Shown: positions 46,104-56,592, numbered from the stretch's first letter. The stretch: DNA of 64,000 bases from Herminiimonas sp. KBW02 (GCF_003852535.1 NZ_QAJP01000008.1:68013-132012); one strand, 5' to 3'. The notes: generated by a model from the letters alone, not told the origin. Translations and numbers: made by a program.

Positions 46104-47161
46104 GCTGCCACCTCCATCAAGGTTTGCGTGTGACCGGACTGCGGATCATTCATGTGACAGGCGACGGTATGTGCCGTATTACCATCAGCCGCCATCAATG
46201 CCGGCACCTGCGCTGCACACACCGCTTCCGCATGCGGACAACGTTCTCGGAAACGACATCCGCTGGGCGGATTGATAGGATTCGGCGGATCACCGCTGAG
46301 CGGCGTATGTTGCGTACGGTTGGCCGGGTCCATAGAAGGGACCGCAGACAGCAAGGCACGCGTATAAGGATGGCGCGAGTTGCCGTAGATATCTTCTACC
46401 GGCCCCATCTCCACTACCTGCCCCATATACATCACCATCACTTCATCGCTGATGTAATGCACCACATGCAAATCATGTGAAATGAAAAGATAAGTCAGGT
46501 CATGTTCCGCCTTCAGCTCCTGCAACAGATTCAATACCTGTGCCTGCACCGATTTATCCAGTGCCGCAACGGCCTCATCCAGGATCACCAGACGCGGTTC
46601 GAAAGCCAGTGCGCGGGCGATATTGACGCGCTGACGCTGACCACCTGACAACTCATGCGGATAACGTGACGCAAACAGCTCTGGCCTGAGCCCGACGCGT
46701 GCCAGCAAGGCGTGCGCGCGCTCGGTTGCTTGCGCCTTGGAGACACCATGCGCCTGCGGACCATAAGCGACGGTCTCGCTAATGGTCAGGCGCGGGTTGA
46801 GCGAGGCAAAGGAATCCTGAAACACCATTTGCAGGTTGCGCCGGAATTCCTTGAATTCGAGGCCACCAAATTCAGCCACGCCTTCGCCGTCAAAAATCAT
46901 GCTGCCGCTATCCGGATTAACCAGGCGTGCGATCAGCCGTGCCGTGGTCGATTTGCCGCAACCGGATTCACCGACGATGCCCAGCGTCTTGCCCTTGGCG
47001 ACCGAGAAGCTGACGCCATCGACAGCGTGCACGAATTTGCGTTCACGCTGGAACATGTCACCGCGCACCGGGAAGTATTTTTTTAAATCCCTGATCATCA
47101 ACAGTGGTTGCGCAGGGCCGCCTCTATCTGTTGAACTCAGGTTTACAGTTTCTTGTTTCAT
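46100..47161 (-). CDS. Dipeptide/oligopeptide ABC transporter ATPase, DppF/OppF type
   Basis: The 353-residue partner ATPase has Walker A IVGESGCGKSTTA, signature LSGGQRQRVNIA, Walker B VILDEAVAALD, and the C-terminal PPSGCRFRERCPHAEAVC motif. With the neighbouring ATPase it forms the heterodimer typical of Opp/Dpp systems. It overlaps the genes on both sides by 4 bases (ATGA), indicating translational coupling. Confidence 0.95.
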   Translation of the reverse strand: MKQETVNLSSTDRGGPAQPLLMIRDLKKYFPVRGDMFQRERKFVHAVDGVSFSVAKGKTLGIVGESGCGKSTTARLIARLVNPDSGSMIFDGEGVAEFGGLEFKEFRRNLQMVFQDSFASLNPRLTISETVAYGPQAHGVSKAQATERAHALLARVGLRPELFASRYPHELSGGQRQRVNIARALAFEPRLVILDEAVAALDKSVQAQVLNLLQELKAEHDLTYLFISHDLHVVHYISDEVMVMYMGQVVEMGPVEDIYGNSRHPYTRALLSAVPSMDPANRTQHTPLSGDPPNPINPPSGCRFRERCPHAEAVCAAQVPALMAADGNTAHTVACHMNDPQSGHTQTLMEVAA

Positions 47162-48060
47162 CGGCGTATATCCATAGCAGAACGCACACCATCAGCCAGC
47201 AGGTTGAAGCCGATGGACGTGATAAAAATCAACAAGCCCGGCAAAGCCGCGACCCACGGATTACGGAAGATGGCCGAACGCAATGTATTCAGCATCAGGC
47301 CCCATTCAGGCTCTGGTGGTTTGACACCGAGGCCGAGGAAGGACAAACCTGCTGCCAAAATCATGCTGACGCTGAGCAAACCGGTCGCATACACAAATAC
47401 CGGTCCCAGCACATTGCCCAGCACGTGCACACGAATAATCGAAAACGCGCTGGCGCCACTCATGCGTGCCGCTTCGATGTAATCCAGCTTGCGCACCTGG
47501 GTCGTTACGCTTTCTGCCACACGCACCACCTGCGGCACGAAGACCAGTGTCAGCGCGAGTATGCTATTCGTCATGCCGGGCCCCAGCGCGCCGGAGATGG
47601 CCACTGCCAGCAGCACCGACGGGAAGGCATAGAACACGTCCAGCACGCGCATGATGACCATATTCACGCGTCCGCCTACATAGCCCGCCAGCAAGCCGAT
47701 AGAAGTACCGATGCCAAAGGCTGCCAGCACTGGCGTTACCCCCATCAGCAGGGACAGGCGGCCGCCGTGCATCAGGCGACTCAACATATCGCGCCCCAAT
47801 TCATCGGTGCCGAGCAAATAACCTTCACTGCCTATCGGCAGCAGGCGCTTGATCATGCTGCCCTTGTACGGGTCCATCGGTGCCAGCCATGGTGCGAACA
47901 CGGCCGCGCATACAATCAGGAACACCACCAGCGCCGCCGTCATCGCGACCGGATCGCGCATCAGCTGGCGCAGGACCTTGCTCCAGTAACCACGCGCCGG
48001 CGTCGGCATAACGGGGACCGCGACTTGCGGTGCAAAATTCAAAGAGAAAGCCATAGTCAA
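47158..48060 (-). CDS. Peptide ABC transporter permease, DppC/OppC type
   Basis: The 300-residue inner-membrane protein has about six helices. The ABC-permease EAA loop is at YIEAARMSGASAFSIIRVHV, and the N-terminal OppC-type segment includes AVFAPWLAPMDP. The core GTDELGRDMLSRLMHGGR is typical of the C-type permease. It overlaps both neighbours by 4 bases. Confidence 0.95.
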   Translation of the reverse strand: MTMAFSLNFAPQVAVPVMPTPARGYWSKVLRQLMRDPVAMTAALVVFLIVCAAVFAPWLAPMDPYKGSMIKRLLPIGSEGYLLGTDELGRDMLSRLMHGGRLSLLMGVTPVLAAFGIGTSIGLLAGYVGGRVNMVIMRVLDVFYAFPSVLLAVAISGALGPGMTNSILALTLVFVPQVVRVAESVTTQVRKLDYIEAARMSGASAFSIIRVHVLGNVLGPVFVYATGLLSVSMILAAGLSFLGLGVKPPEPEWGLMLNTLRSAIFRNPWVAALPGLLIFITSIGFNLLADGVRSAMDIRR

Positions 48061-49013
48061 CGTCCCATACGTGGATCAAGCAGCGGTTGCAGGATATCGA
48101 CGATCAGATTCAAGCCGACAAAGAACATGCACAGCACCAGGATCGTGCCTTGTAGTAGCGGCATGTCGCGCTGGAAGATGGCGGTATTCAGCAGGAAGCC
48201 GGTACCCGGCCACGCGAACACGGTTTCCACCAGGATGGAGCCGCCCATCAGATAACCGATCTGCAAACCCGCCACTGCCAGCACGGTCGGTGCCGTGTTC
48301 TTGGCGATGTGACGGAAGATGGCACGATTGCTCAGGCCGCGGGCGCGCAAGGCGATCACGAATTCCTGTTCCAGCATGTCGGCCACCAGCGCCCGCACGG
48401 TGCGCGTAATGATGCCCATCGGGATCACTGCCAGCGTGATCGCAGGTAGTATCAAATGGCGTATATGTTCGTAGTCCCACAGCCACTCGGATGAGCCGCC
48501 TGGCCCTGCCCCCATCGCCGGGAACCAACCCAGCCAGATGGAAAAAATAATCGTTAATACCAGACCCAGCCAATAGTGCGGCACGCTCACGCCTATGACG
48601 GACAGGAAGGTGGCAATGCGGTCTATCCAGCCGCCGTGCCAGTAACCGGCCAGCGCACCCAGTACACAGCCGAACAGCACACCGATGAAACCAGCCACAC
48701 CAGCCAGCAGCAGCGTATTGCTGACAGCACTCATGACTTCGGTCACCACCTGGCGACCGGATGCAATGGAGGTACCCAGATCACCCTGCACTGCACGCAG
48801 CAACCACATGCCGTATTGCACCGGCACCGGTTTATCGAGACCGTAAGCGCTCTTCAGTGCGGCAATCACATCGGCCGGTGCATCCGCCGGAGCAATCGCA
48901 TTCAAAGGATCGCCAGGCGCCAGATATACCAGCATGAAAGACAATACCGTCACGCTCAGCGCAATCGGAATGGCATACAGCAAACGCTTCAAAATATAGG
49001 AAAACATGGACAA
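48057..49013 (-). CDS. Peptide ABC transporter permease, DppB/OppB type
   Basis: The 318-residue membrane protein starts with FSYILKRLLYAIPIALSVTV and has FMLVYLAPGDPLNAIAP, both usual for B-type permeases, plus the EAA loop (ALRARGLSNRAIFRHIAKN). It follows the binding protein by 57 bases and precedes the C-type permease with a 4-base overlap. Confidence 0.95.
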   Translation of the reverse strand: MSMFSYILKRLLYAIPIALSVTVLSFMLVYLAPGDPLNAIAPADAPADVIAALKSAYGLDKPVPVQYGMWLLRAVQGDLGTSIASGRQVVTEVMSAVSNTLLLAGVAGFIGVLFGCVLGALAGYWHGGWIDRIATFLSVIGVSVPHYWLGLVLTIIFSIWLGWFPAMGAGPGGSSEWLWDYEHIRHLILPAITLAVIPMGIITRTVRALVADMLEQEFVIALRARGLSNRAIFRHIAKNTAPTVLAVAGLQIGYLMGGSILVETVFAWPGTGFLLNTAIFQRDMPLLQGTILVLCMFFVGLNLIVDILQPLLDPRMGR

Positions 49014-49070
49014 CTTTCAGTGATACAGAAAGGTTGGACGAGGCGCCAGCGCCCCGCCCTTCACGCTTTG

Positions 49071-50678
49071 TTACATACGGATCGTGGTCAGATCCTGGAA
49101 CCAGTGTTGAGCCTGGATAAAGCCCTTCACTTTTGGCGAAATCACGTGCGGATTGACGTCATGTACAACCCACAGCATCAACGCATCGTCGACCATCGCC
49201 TGATGCACTTGCGCCAGCAGTTTGTCCTGCGTCTTGACGTCGAAGGTGGTGCGGATCTGATCCAGCTCTGCATCTACTTTCGGATTCGACCAGCCGCCCC
49301 AGTTCACGCCGTTCGGTGCGACATAACGGCTGTCAGCAAAACGGGTGAGTGCATAGAACGGATCAGCCGTCACATAACCAAGGTTGATCGCGGTGATGCC
49401 TTTACCCGCGTTGATATCGCCCTTGGCGCCACTACGCCAGTGCAGGTACAGGGTTTCCAGTTCCACTACTTCAAACTGCACCTGGATGCCGATTTCCGCG
49501 AGGCTTTGCTGGATGTACTCATTCATAGGCAAGGACAACATCTGGCCGGTACCACCTTGTGCGATCACAATCTTCGCTTTCAGTGGCTTGCTTGGGCTGT
49601 AACCGGCTTGCGCCATCAGGGCACGTGCAGCAGCGAGGTCATACTTGATTTTGAACGTCGGCTTGCCGAACCAGGGGCTGGTCGGATCGAGCTGACCATA
49701 AGCAGGCACTGCCAGGCCATTCATCAAGGCCACGATACCGCTGCGATCCACTGCCAGATTGGCCGCTTTACGCACACGGATGTCGGTCCATGGCGAACCA
49801 GGCTGGGTGCTGAAGTGGTAAGGCCAGACATGCGGCGTCACATTGGTCACCAGTTTGAAGCCCGAGCTTTTCAGTTGCGGCAACACATCTGGTGGTGGCG
49901 TTTCGATGATATCGACCTGACCATTCAACAAGGCATTGGCACGGGTCAGCGCATCAGGAATCGGCAACAGGATCACGCGATCGGTTTGTGCCAGACGTGA
50001 TTTATCCCAGTAACCGGCATTTTTAACCAGTTCAGCACGTTCGCGCGGCACCAGTTTGTCCAGTTTGAATGGACCGGTACCCGATGCTTGCGACGCAAAT
50101 TTATTCCAGTCGCGGCCGACTTTTTCCCATTGTGCCGGGCTGGAAATCAGGAACCATGGCAATTGGTAAGGAAACAGCGCATCGACTTCCTTGGTCGTGA
50201 TTTCTACCGTGTTGTCATTGACCTTGCGATACGAGACGATGGATGGAATGCGCGGACGTACTTGCGCACTTTGCTTGGCATCGAACTGCGGTGATTTGTC
50301 ATTCAGAACCTTATCCAGATTCCACACCACAGCGTCTGCCTTGAAGTCAGAACCGTCATGGAACTTCACGCCCTTGCGCAGCGTGAACAACCATTTCTTT
50401 TGATCCTTGGGATCAACCTTCCACTCTGTTGCAAGACCAGGAATCAACTTGCCCGGACGTGTACCGATGTTCGCTTCCCATGCGATCAGCGGATCGTAAA
50501 TTGTGTGACCTGTAAATTGATAAGCACCAGCACCGCGATCCGGCTGGCCTGTAGTCAGCGGAATATCCGCCATCGAGATCCCGTAACGGGCCACTGTTTC
50601 GGCATGTACTCCCGAATGCAGTGCCAGCGCGACCGGAACCACCATCAACCATCGTGCAACCCATTTATCCAACGCCAT
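49071..50678 (-). CDS. Periplasmic solute-binding protein, family 5 (peptide)
   Basis: This captures substrate for the ABC importer. From the ATG at 50678, preceded by GGGAGA, the product is 535 residues with a signal peptide (cleavage after residue 26, HSGVHA-ETV). Family-5 features include the early PGLATEWKVDPKDQKKWLFT and LRKGVKFHDGS. The likely substrates are di- or oligopeptides, though nickel, glutathione or opine binding proteins belong to the same family. It is the first gene of its operon, with a 250-base leader region ahead. Confidence 0.93.
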   Translation of the reverse strand: MALDKWVARWLMVVPVALALHSGVHAETVARYGISMADIPLTTGQPDRGAGAYQFTGHTIYDPLIAWEANIGTRPGKLIPGLATEWKVDPKDQKKWLFTLRKGVKFHDGSDFKADAVVWNLDKVLNDKSPQFDAKQSAQVRPRIPSIVSYRKVNDNTVEITTKEVDALFPYQLPWFLISSPAQWEKVGRDWNKFASQASGTGPFKLDKLVPRERAELVKNAGYWDKSRLAQTDRVILLPIPDALTRANALLNGQVDIIETPPPDVLPQLKSSGFKLVTNVTPHVWPYHFSTQPGSPWTDIRVRKAANLAVDRSGIVALMNGLAVPAYGQLDPTSPWFGKPTFKIKYDLAAARALMAQAGYSPSKPLKAKIVIAQGGTGQMLSLPMNEYIQQSLAEIGIQVQFEVVELETLYLHWRSGAKGDINAGKGITAINLGYVTADPFYALTRFADSRYVAPNGVNWGGWSNPKVDAELDQIRTTFDVKTQDKLLAQVHQAMVDDALMLWVVHDVNPHVISPKVKGFIQAQHWFQDLTTIRM

Positions 50679-50951
50679 AAAAATCTCCCAGTAAATAGCC
50701 ACCAAAACAATGTGACATGACAGAGATAAGCACGTGGCATGCCAACCCTTGTCTGCGCGGAAGATTGCACTCTGATAAGTGCGCTAAGCCCTTCATTACA
50801 CTGAGCAATTTTCGTACGCGGTATGGATAGAGCATCTGGCCGCCTGCACGCAATCCAGATGCGCTGGTTTGTGCAGGAGAAAACAAAATTGCGCTATCTT
50901 GGGGGCATGCTTTGGTGCAAGGATGCACAGGGGATTTAATAGGTGCGCACA
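50679..50951. other. Upstream region of the peptide transporter operon
   Basis: No gene is supported here; the 95-residue reverse frame overlaps the binding-protein start and lacks family features. It should contain the operon promoter (reverse strand), but I see no clear box. Confidence 0.45.
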
Positions 50952-50977
50952 ATAAAAAAGCACCCGTTTGGGTGCTT
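50952..50977 (-). terminator. Rho-independent terminator after the metC-like gene (reverse strand)
   Basis: On the reverse strand the stem AAGCACCC/GGGTGCTT with a 4-base loop runs into TTTTTT. It lies 28 bases after the stop of the lyase gene and separates it from the transporter operon. Confidence 0.88.
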
Positions 50978-51005
50978 GTTGTACTGCGGTAGTGCGTAGA
51001 CCGGA

Positions 51006-52178
51006 CTATGCCTGCATCGCCTTGAACGCCTGCTCGATATCGGCGATCAGGTCCTGCGGATCTTCCAGTCCGATATTCAGGCGGACCAACTGCCCCTGAT
51101 GCGGCCAGTTCTGCCGCATATGCTGCATGCGATACGGTACCGCCAGGCTGTGTACCCCGCCCCAGCTGAAACCGATTTTGAAAAGTTGCAGGCTGTCGAC
51201 AAAGCGATCCGTCTGCGCTTCACTGTAACGCGGATCGAAGATGACGGAGAACAAACCACCGGCGCCGCTGAAGTCACGCTGCCAGAGCGCATGCCCAGGG
51301 CACTCAGGCAAAGCCGGATGCAGAACCGCAGCGATCTCCGGTCGTGCCTGCAACCATGTAGCCACGGTACGCGCAGCTGCATCATGTGCTTCAAAGCGCA
51401 GCTTCATGGTCGGCAAGCTGCGCAAGACCAGATACACATCATCCGCCGCCACACCGAAACCGAGACGCATATGCGCGGTTTCCAGTTTCTGGTTCAAGGC
51501 CTTGTCCTGCGTAATCACCGCGCCCATCAAGATATCCGAGCCGCCGGACTGATATTTGGTCAGGGCTTGCATGATGATGTCCACGCCCAGCTCGAAACCG
51601 CGCAAGGCCAGACCGGCGGACCAGGTATTGTCCAGCGCAACCAGCACACCCCTGGCATGCGCCACACGGCAGATCGCAGGCAAGTCCGGCACTTCCATCG
51701 ACACCGAACCCGGCGCTTCGGTCCAGATCAGACGTGTATTCGGCTGAATCAGTTCAGCGATGCCGCTGCCTATCAGCGGATCGTAATAGCGTGCGGTGAT
51801 ACCGAAATCCTGCTGCAACCAGTTGGCCAGCTCGCGGTTCGGGTTATAGACGTTATCGGGGATGAGTACATCGTCACCGCTTTTGAGAAAAGCGAAATCG
51901 ACGAGGGCAATTGCGGCCAGCCCGCTCGGCGCGAGTACGCAGTGCTTGCCGTCCTCTATCGCGGCGAGTCGTGCTTCCAGCGTGAAGGTCGTCGGCGTGC
52001 CGTGCAGGCCGTAGGTGTAGGCGTTCTTATCCTGCCAGTTGCGCGAGCGCATACTGGCGACATCCTTGAACAGAACCGTGGATGCGTGATGAATAGCTTG
52101 CGGCAGTGCCGAGAATCCGTCCGGAGCGCGATAGTCATTGTGAATCAATGCCGTCTGTAACGTAGGTCGGTCAGTCAC
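51006..52178 (-). CDS. metC: Cystathionine beta-lyase-like PLP enzyme
   Basis: The 390-residue enzyme belongs to the Cys/Met metabolism PLP family; it probably cleaves cystathionine to homocysteine in methionine synthesis. The PLP lysine is K208 in QALTKYQSGGSDILMG, and D183 in VALDNTWSAG contacts the pyridine nitrogen. The motif TYGLHGTPTTFTLEARLAAI is typical of the MetC branch. Other activities of the family (methionine gamma-lyase, cystathionine gamma-synthase) cannot be excluded. It lies 19 bases after a small exported-protein gene and ends at a terminator. Confidence 0.88.
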   Translation of the reverse strand: MTDRPTLQTALIHNDYRAPDGFSALPQAIHHASTVLFKDVASMRSRNWQDKNAYTYGLHGTPTTFTLEARLAAIEDGKHCVLAPSGLAAIALVDFAFLKSGDDVLIPDNVYNPNRELANWLQQDFGITARYYDPLIGSGIAELIQPNTRLIWTEAPGSVSMEVPDLPAICRVAHARGVLVALDNTWSAGLALRGFELGVDIIMQALTKYQSGGSDILMGAVITQDKALNQKLETAHMRLGFGVAADDVYLVLRSLPTMKLRFEAHDAAARTVATWLQARPEIAAVLHPALPECPGHALWQRDFSGAGGLFSVIFDPRYSEAQTDRFVDSLQLFKIGFSWGGVHSLAVPYRMQHMRQNWPHQGQLVRLNIGLEDPQDLIADIEQAFKAMQA

Positions 52179-52197
52179 GCGCGCTCCCGGAGGTGAA

Positions 52198-52683
52198 TTA
52201 TGGTTTGGCGGTATTGCTTGCAGCTTTCTTGGCAGCGTGCGCTGGTGCGGCGGCAGGCTTTTGCACCACGGCTTTCAAGGTAAATGGTTTGGTGATCGTG
52301 CCATCGGCAGACATCCAGCTACCCACCAGGCTGTCGCCTTCCAGCTTGCCATCCCATTGTCCGGAGATGTTAGTACCGTTTTCCGACTCTTCCATGAAGA
52401 GCTGGTCGCCTTCGATTTCACCTGCCAGCAGGATTTTGTGCGAGTTACCGAAGATGAAGTACTCACCTTCTATGCCTTCATCAATATCTGCTTTAGGGCG
52501 GATATTAACTTGCACATTGATGTCGCCGACCACGCCACGGAAAAATACCGGTTTGTGGAACAGCGCCGGTACGTTGCTGCCTGCTGCTGCAGTTTGTGCA
52601 GCAGGTGCTGCTACTTGTGCAGATGCGCCAGTGCTGACAGCAGCCAGCGCGATCAGGGTACTCAGTAATACTTTTTTCATCAT
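52198..52683 (-). CDS. Small exported protein of unknown function
   Basis: I do not recognise a family. The 161-residue product has a signal peptide ([19 protein letters not shown], cleavage near SA-QV), an Ala-rich linker, then an about 90-residue beta-rich domain with repeated Gly-x-x turns ([39 protein letters not shown]), and an Ala/Lys/Pro-rich tail. The pattern [16 protein letters not shown] looks like a lipocalin-type or extracellular beta-barrel domain. Two adjacent ATG codons overlap the rimO stop, so it is coupled to rimO. Confidence 0.72.
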   Translation of the reverse strand: MMKKVLLSTLIALAAVSTGASAQVAAPAAQTAAAGSNVPALFHKPVFFRGVVGDINVQVNIRPKADIDEGIEGEYFIFGNSHKILLAGEIEGDQLFMEESENGTNISGQWDGKLEGDSLVGSWMSADGTITKPFTLKAVVQKPAAAPAHAAKKAASNTAKP

Positions 52684-54041
52684 GCTTCAGCCCACAGGTC
52701 ATGTGCATCAGCGCCGGTGATTTTGACGTCGATGAATTCACCGACTTTCAATTTCAGATGCGGCTCATATGGCGGCTTGACGTAGACCACGCCATCGATT
52801 TCCGGTGCATCAGCAGCTGAACGTGCAACACCACCATTGCGATTGACTTCATCCACCAGTACACGCATGGTCTTGCCGACTTTGGCTTGCAGGCGCTTCT
52901 TCGAAATTTCTTCCTGCAGCAACATGACACGGCCACGACGCTCTTCGCGCACCTCTTCCGGCACTGCATTCGGCAAGTCGTTGGCGGTCGCGCCTTCTAC
53001 CGGCGAATAGGCAAAGCAGCCAAGGCGGTCAATTTCGGCTTCTTTAAGGAAGTCGAGCAGGTATTCGAATTCGGCATCGGTCTCGCCCGGGAAACCGGCG
53101 ATAAAGGTGGAACGTATCGTCAGGTCCGGGCACATTGCGCGCCATGCCTGGATGCGTTCGATGTTCTTTTCGCCACTGGCCGGACGCTTCATGCGTTTCA
53201 GTACATCCGGATGCGCGTGCTGCAGCGGCACATCGAGGTAAGGCAGGATTTTGCCTTCGGCCATCATAGGGATGATGGCGTCCACGTGCGGATATGGATA
53301 AACATAGTGCAGACGAACCCACGCGCCGTATTGCTTGGCCAGTTCGCCCAGCGCTTCGACCAATTGCGTCATATGGGTTTTGACCGGCTTGCCGTTCCAG
53401 AAACCCATGCGAAATTTCACATCCACGCCATAGGCGCTGGTGTCTTGTGAAATCACCAGCAATTCCTTGACGCCAGCCTTGAACAGGTTTTCCGATTCCA
53501 GCATGACATCGGCGATAGGACGCGATACCAGATCGCCACGCATAGACGGGATGATGCAAAAACTGCAACGATGGTTACAGCCTTCGGAAATTTTCAGATA
53601 AGCAAAATGCTTGGGTGTCAGCTTGATACCCTGTGCCGGCACCAGATCGATGAACGGCGCGTGCGGCTTGGGCATGTGTTTATGCACCGCATCCATGACT
53701 TCACCCAGTGCATGCGGGCCGGTAACGGCCAATACTTTAGGATGGACTTTCTGGATGATGTCGTCGCCGTCGGCGTCTTTTTTTGCACCAAGGCAACCTG
53801 TGACGATAACTTTACCGTTTTCATTCAGCGCTTCGCCGATGGCGTCCAGCGATTCCTGCACGGCGGCATCGATAAAACCGCAAGTATTGACGATGACCAG
53901 ATCTGCACCGTCGTAAGACTTGGCAGTGTCATAACCTTCAGCGCGCAGCTGGGTAAGGATTTGTTCTGAGTCGACCAGGGCTTTCGGACATCCGAGGGAA
54001 ACGAAGCCGATTTTTGGGGTTACTTGTGTAGCATTGGTCAT
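52680..54041 (-). CDS. rimO: Ribosomal protein S12 methylthiotransferase RimO
   Basis: RimO is a radical-SAM enzyme that methylthiolates an Asp of ribosomal protein S12. The 453-residue protein has the UPF0004 domain with the first cluster cysteines C18, C54 and C83, the radical-SAM motif C155-x3-C159-x2-C162 ([14 protein letters not shown]), and a C-terminal TRAM domain. I start at the ATG at 54041; a TTG five codons earlier is open but weaker. It is followed by an overlapping small exported-protein gene. Confidence 0.95.
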   Translation of the reverse strand: MTNATQVTPKIGFVSLGCPKALVDSEQILTQLRAEGYDTAKSYDGADLVIVNTCGFIDAAVQESLDAIGEALNENGKVIVTGCLGAKKDADGDDIIQKVHPKVLAVTGPHALGEVMDAVHKHMPKPHAPFIDLVPAQGIKLTPKHFAYLKISEGCNHRCSFCIIPSMRGDLVSRPIADVMLESENLFKAGVKELLVISQDTSAYGVDVKFRMGFWNGKPVKTHMTQLVEALGELAKQYGAWVRLHYVYPYPHVDAIIPMMAEGKILPYLDVPLQHAHPDVLKRMKRPASGEKNIERIQAWRAMCPDLTIRSTFIAGFPGETDAEFEYLLDFLKEAEIDRLGCFAYSPVEGATANDLPNAVPEEVREERRGRVMLLQEEISKKRLQAKVGKTMRVLVDEVNRNGGVARSAADAPEIDGVVYVKPPYEPHLKLKVGEFIDVKITGADAHDLWAEA

Positions 54042-54142
54042 GGCTGAGGCGGGCAAAAAGCTGGCGTTAGAAGCGAAGCCGCTATTGTACCCTTTTGCCT
54101 GCCACGCCCGCCACTCGGCATGGTGCGAGCGGCAGTAAGGTC

Positions 54143-54715
54143 TTACTTGTTGTTTTTATCGCCAGGCGGTGGCGCTGGCGGTGCAAACGGGAAAGCGCCG
54201 AACATGTTTTTCGACTGAGTCTGCATTTGTTCCTGCATTTGTACGAACAGGCTTTTGCTTTGCTCAATGTAGTTGCTCATCATGCCTTGCATGATAGGAC
54301 CCTGCACGTTCATGAACTGGGTCCACATCTCCGGACTGAAAGGCTTGCCTTCGTACAGGTCCTTGGAGTTTTCAGTGAGCTTGTTCTGGATATCGATGAA
54401 AGCCTGGATGTTTTTTTCCAGGTAGGAGCCCATCATGCCCTGCATTGCGTGACCGTAGTAACGAATGATTTGCGACAAGGCTGCGCTGGAGAACATAGGC
54501 GAGCCATTGGCTTCCTCTTCCAGGATGATCTGCAACAGGATGCTACGCGTCAAATCTTCATCAGTCTTAGCATCGAGCACGGAGAACTGCTCGCTATCCA
54601 GCACCAACTGTTTGACATCGGCGAGCGTGATGTAAGAACTCGTTTGCGTGTCATACAGACGACGGTTTGGATATTTCTTAATCAAGCGATCGGAGATTTT
54701 TTTTGTACTCGTCAT
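54143..54715 (-). CDS. phaR: PHA synthesis repressor PhaR
   Basis: PhaR represses phasin genes and binds polyhydroxybutyrate granules, so it senses polymer. The 190-residue protein has the PHB_acc_N domain ([20 protein letters not shown]) and the PHB_acc domain ([20 protein letters not shown]), followed by a Gln/Met-rich helix and a Pro-rich end. It lies 178 bases downstream of phaC on the same strand. Confidence 0.95.
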   Translation of the reverse strand: MTSTKKISDRLIKKYPNRRLYDTQTSSYITLADVKQLVLDSEQFSVLDAKTDEDLTRSILLQIILEEEANGSPMFSSAALSQIIRYYGHAMQGMMGSYLEKNIQAFIDIQNKLTENSKDLYEGKPFSPEMWTQFMNVQGPIMQGMMSNYIEQSKSLFVQMQEQMQTQSKNMFGAFPFAPPAPPPGDKNNK

Positions 54716-54893
54716 CAGTCATCCCAACTTATTGCGTCACGACGCGTTTATATCAATCGGCCCAAAAAGCCAACGGAGTCTACCTCGACAATTCATTATA
54801 GTGCGAAAAAACAAAGGTTTACGCAACATTACGCGACACCTTGACCTACCTCAAGAAGTACGATTTTCAGGGCCACCTTCCCGCCCCGGCTAT

Positions 54894-56522
54894 TTATGCC
54901 GCTTTTGCCTTTACATAACGGCCTGGTGCGGCCTCTATCGGTTTGTATTTGGCATTTCCCAGTTTGCTCCTGGCTTTGACCCGTTCACCGGAATGGCTGA
55001 CCAGAAATTCGGTCCACGCCGGCCACCAACTGCCCGCCACTTCTTGCGCCCCGGCCAGCCACGACAGCGCATCCAGCCCGTCCTGCCCATCATTGACCCA
55101 GTATTGGCGGCGGCTTTTGTCCGGCGGATTGATGACGCCCGCGATATGACCGGCCGCACCGAGTACGAAACGATTCTGTTGCGGCTTTTTGCGATTCAGG
55201 ATGTTGACTGATTCATATGCACTGGTCCACGGCACGATGTGGTCTTCACGCGAACCATAAATAAAACTCGGCGCATCGATTTGCCGCAAATCGATGGGCT
55301 TGCCACCCAACATGAATTTGCCGAATTGCTTGAGGTTGTTTTCCAGATAGGTGTTGCGTACGTACCAGCAATACATGGGGCCCGGCAAATTGGTGCTGTC
55401 GGCATTCCAGTACAGCATGTCGAATGGCGCAGGATTCTCGCCTTTCAGGTAATTCGATGCGACGTAGTTCCAGATCAGTTCGTTTGAACGCAGGCTGGCA
55501 AAAGCCGCATTGAAGTCCAGCCCTTTCATCAGGCCACCACTGCCTATCTCTTGCTCGATTTCCTTGATCTTGCCCTCATCGATGTACACATCGAGGATGC
55601 CGGTATCCGAAAAATCCAGGAAGGTGGTCAGCAAAGTCAGGCTGGCTGCCGGTTCTTCACCGCGTGCGCAAGCCAGCGCCAAAGCATTGGTCAGCATGGT
55701 GCCGCCGACGCAAAAACCGAGCACATTGACTTTTTTCTGGCGCGTGATGGCTTGCGCAACATGCATGGCCTGCAATACGCCTTCCTCTATGTAGTCGTTC
55801 CAGGTCGCATGCGCAATCGACGCGTCGGCATTGCGCCAGGAAATCAGAAATACGGTATGGCCTTGCCCGACCGCATAACGGACGAAGGAGTTATGCGCCT
55901 GCAGATCAAGGATGTAGAACTTGTTAATGCACGGCGGCACCAGCAGCAAAGGTCGCTCGTACACGGTATCGGTCAGCGGCTTGTACTGCAGCAACTGGAA
56001 CAAGTCATTTTCAAAGACCACCGCACCTTCAGTGATCGCCACATTGCGCCCGACTTCGAAGGCCGTTTCATCACTCTGCGAAATGCGGCCTTTTTGCATA
56101 TCCTCAAACAAGTGCTTGAGGCCATTGGTCAGACTTGCGCCTTTGGTTTCGATCAGCTTTTGCTGTGCTTCCGGATTGGAAAAGAGGAAATTGGCAGGCG
56201 ACATCGCGTTCACCATTTGCTCCACGGCGAAGCGTATCTTTTGTTTGGCTTTAGGTGGCAGTTGCACGGCATCAGCCATTGCAGCCAGGAATTTCGCATT
56301 CAGCAGGTAGGCTGCGGCATTAAAGGCATGCATGCTGCTTGCCTGCCAGGCCGGAGCGGCAAAGCGCTTATCCGTCAGCGGCGGCAGCTGTGAGTTCAGC
56401 ATCTGCTGCCACAAGGTCATGAACTGCTGTGCATAGTCACTCTGCAGTTGCGACGCAACCGCCGGATCTATCCCCATGCCAGAGCCAAACATTGGATGCG
56501 GGGAAGATTGCTGCTGATTCAT
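54894..56522 (-). CDS. phaC: Class I polyhydroxyalkanoate synthase
   Basis: PhaC polymerises hydroxyacyl-CoA into storage polyester. The 542-residue protein has the lipase-like box with the catalytic C271 in NVLGFCVGGTML. The catalytic Asp lies in GSREDHIVPWTSAY and the His in GAAGHIAGVINPP. It is a little shorter than many class I enzymes at the N terminus. phaA and phaB are not nearby; phaR follows. It is divergent from a small membrane-protein gene. Confidence 0.95.
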   Translation of the reverse strand: MNQQQSSPHPMFGSGMGIDPAVASQLQSDYAQQFMTLWQQMLNSQLPPLTDKRFAAPAWQASSMHAFNAAAYLLNAKFLAAMADAVQLPPKAKQKIRFAVEQMVNAMSPANFLFSNPEAQQKLIETKGASLTNGLKHLFEDMQKGRISQSDETAFEVGRNVAITEGAVVFENDLFQLLQYKPLTDTVYERPLLLVPPCINKFYILDLQAHNSFVRYAVGQGHTVFLISWRNADASIAHATWNDYIEEGVLQAMHVAQAITRQKKVNVLGFCVGGTMLTNALALACARGEEPAASLTLLTTFLDFSDTGILDVYIDEGKIKEIEQEIGSGGLMKGLDFNAAFASLRSNELIWNYVASNYLKGENPAPFDMLYWNADSTNLPGPMYCWYVRNTYLENNLKQFGKFMLGGKPIDLRQIDAPSFIYGSREDHIVPWTSAYESVNILNRKKPQQNRFVLGAAGHIAGVINPPDKSRRQYWVNDGQDGLDALSWLAGAQEVAGSWWPAWTEFLVSHSGERVKARSKLGNAKYKPIEAAPGRYVKAKAA

Positions 56523-56592
56523 GCTCGCTCCTCACTTTTTCGCCATGTTTTCAAGTATCTTTGCGGTTTGCATACAAAGGCCGCAGATATCT

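Noticed and set aside
48576-50000. 474-residue forward open frame
   Set aside because: It is antisense to the binding-protein and permease genes and has no recognisable features.
50665-50952. 95-residue reverse open frame before the peptide-binding gene
   Set aside because: It overlaps the binding-protein start, lacks a ribosome site and has no family features.
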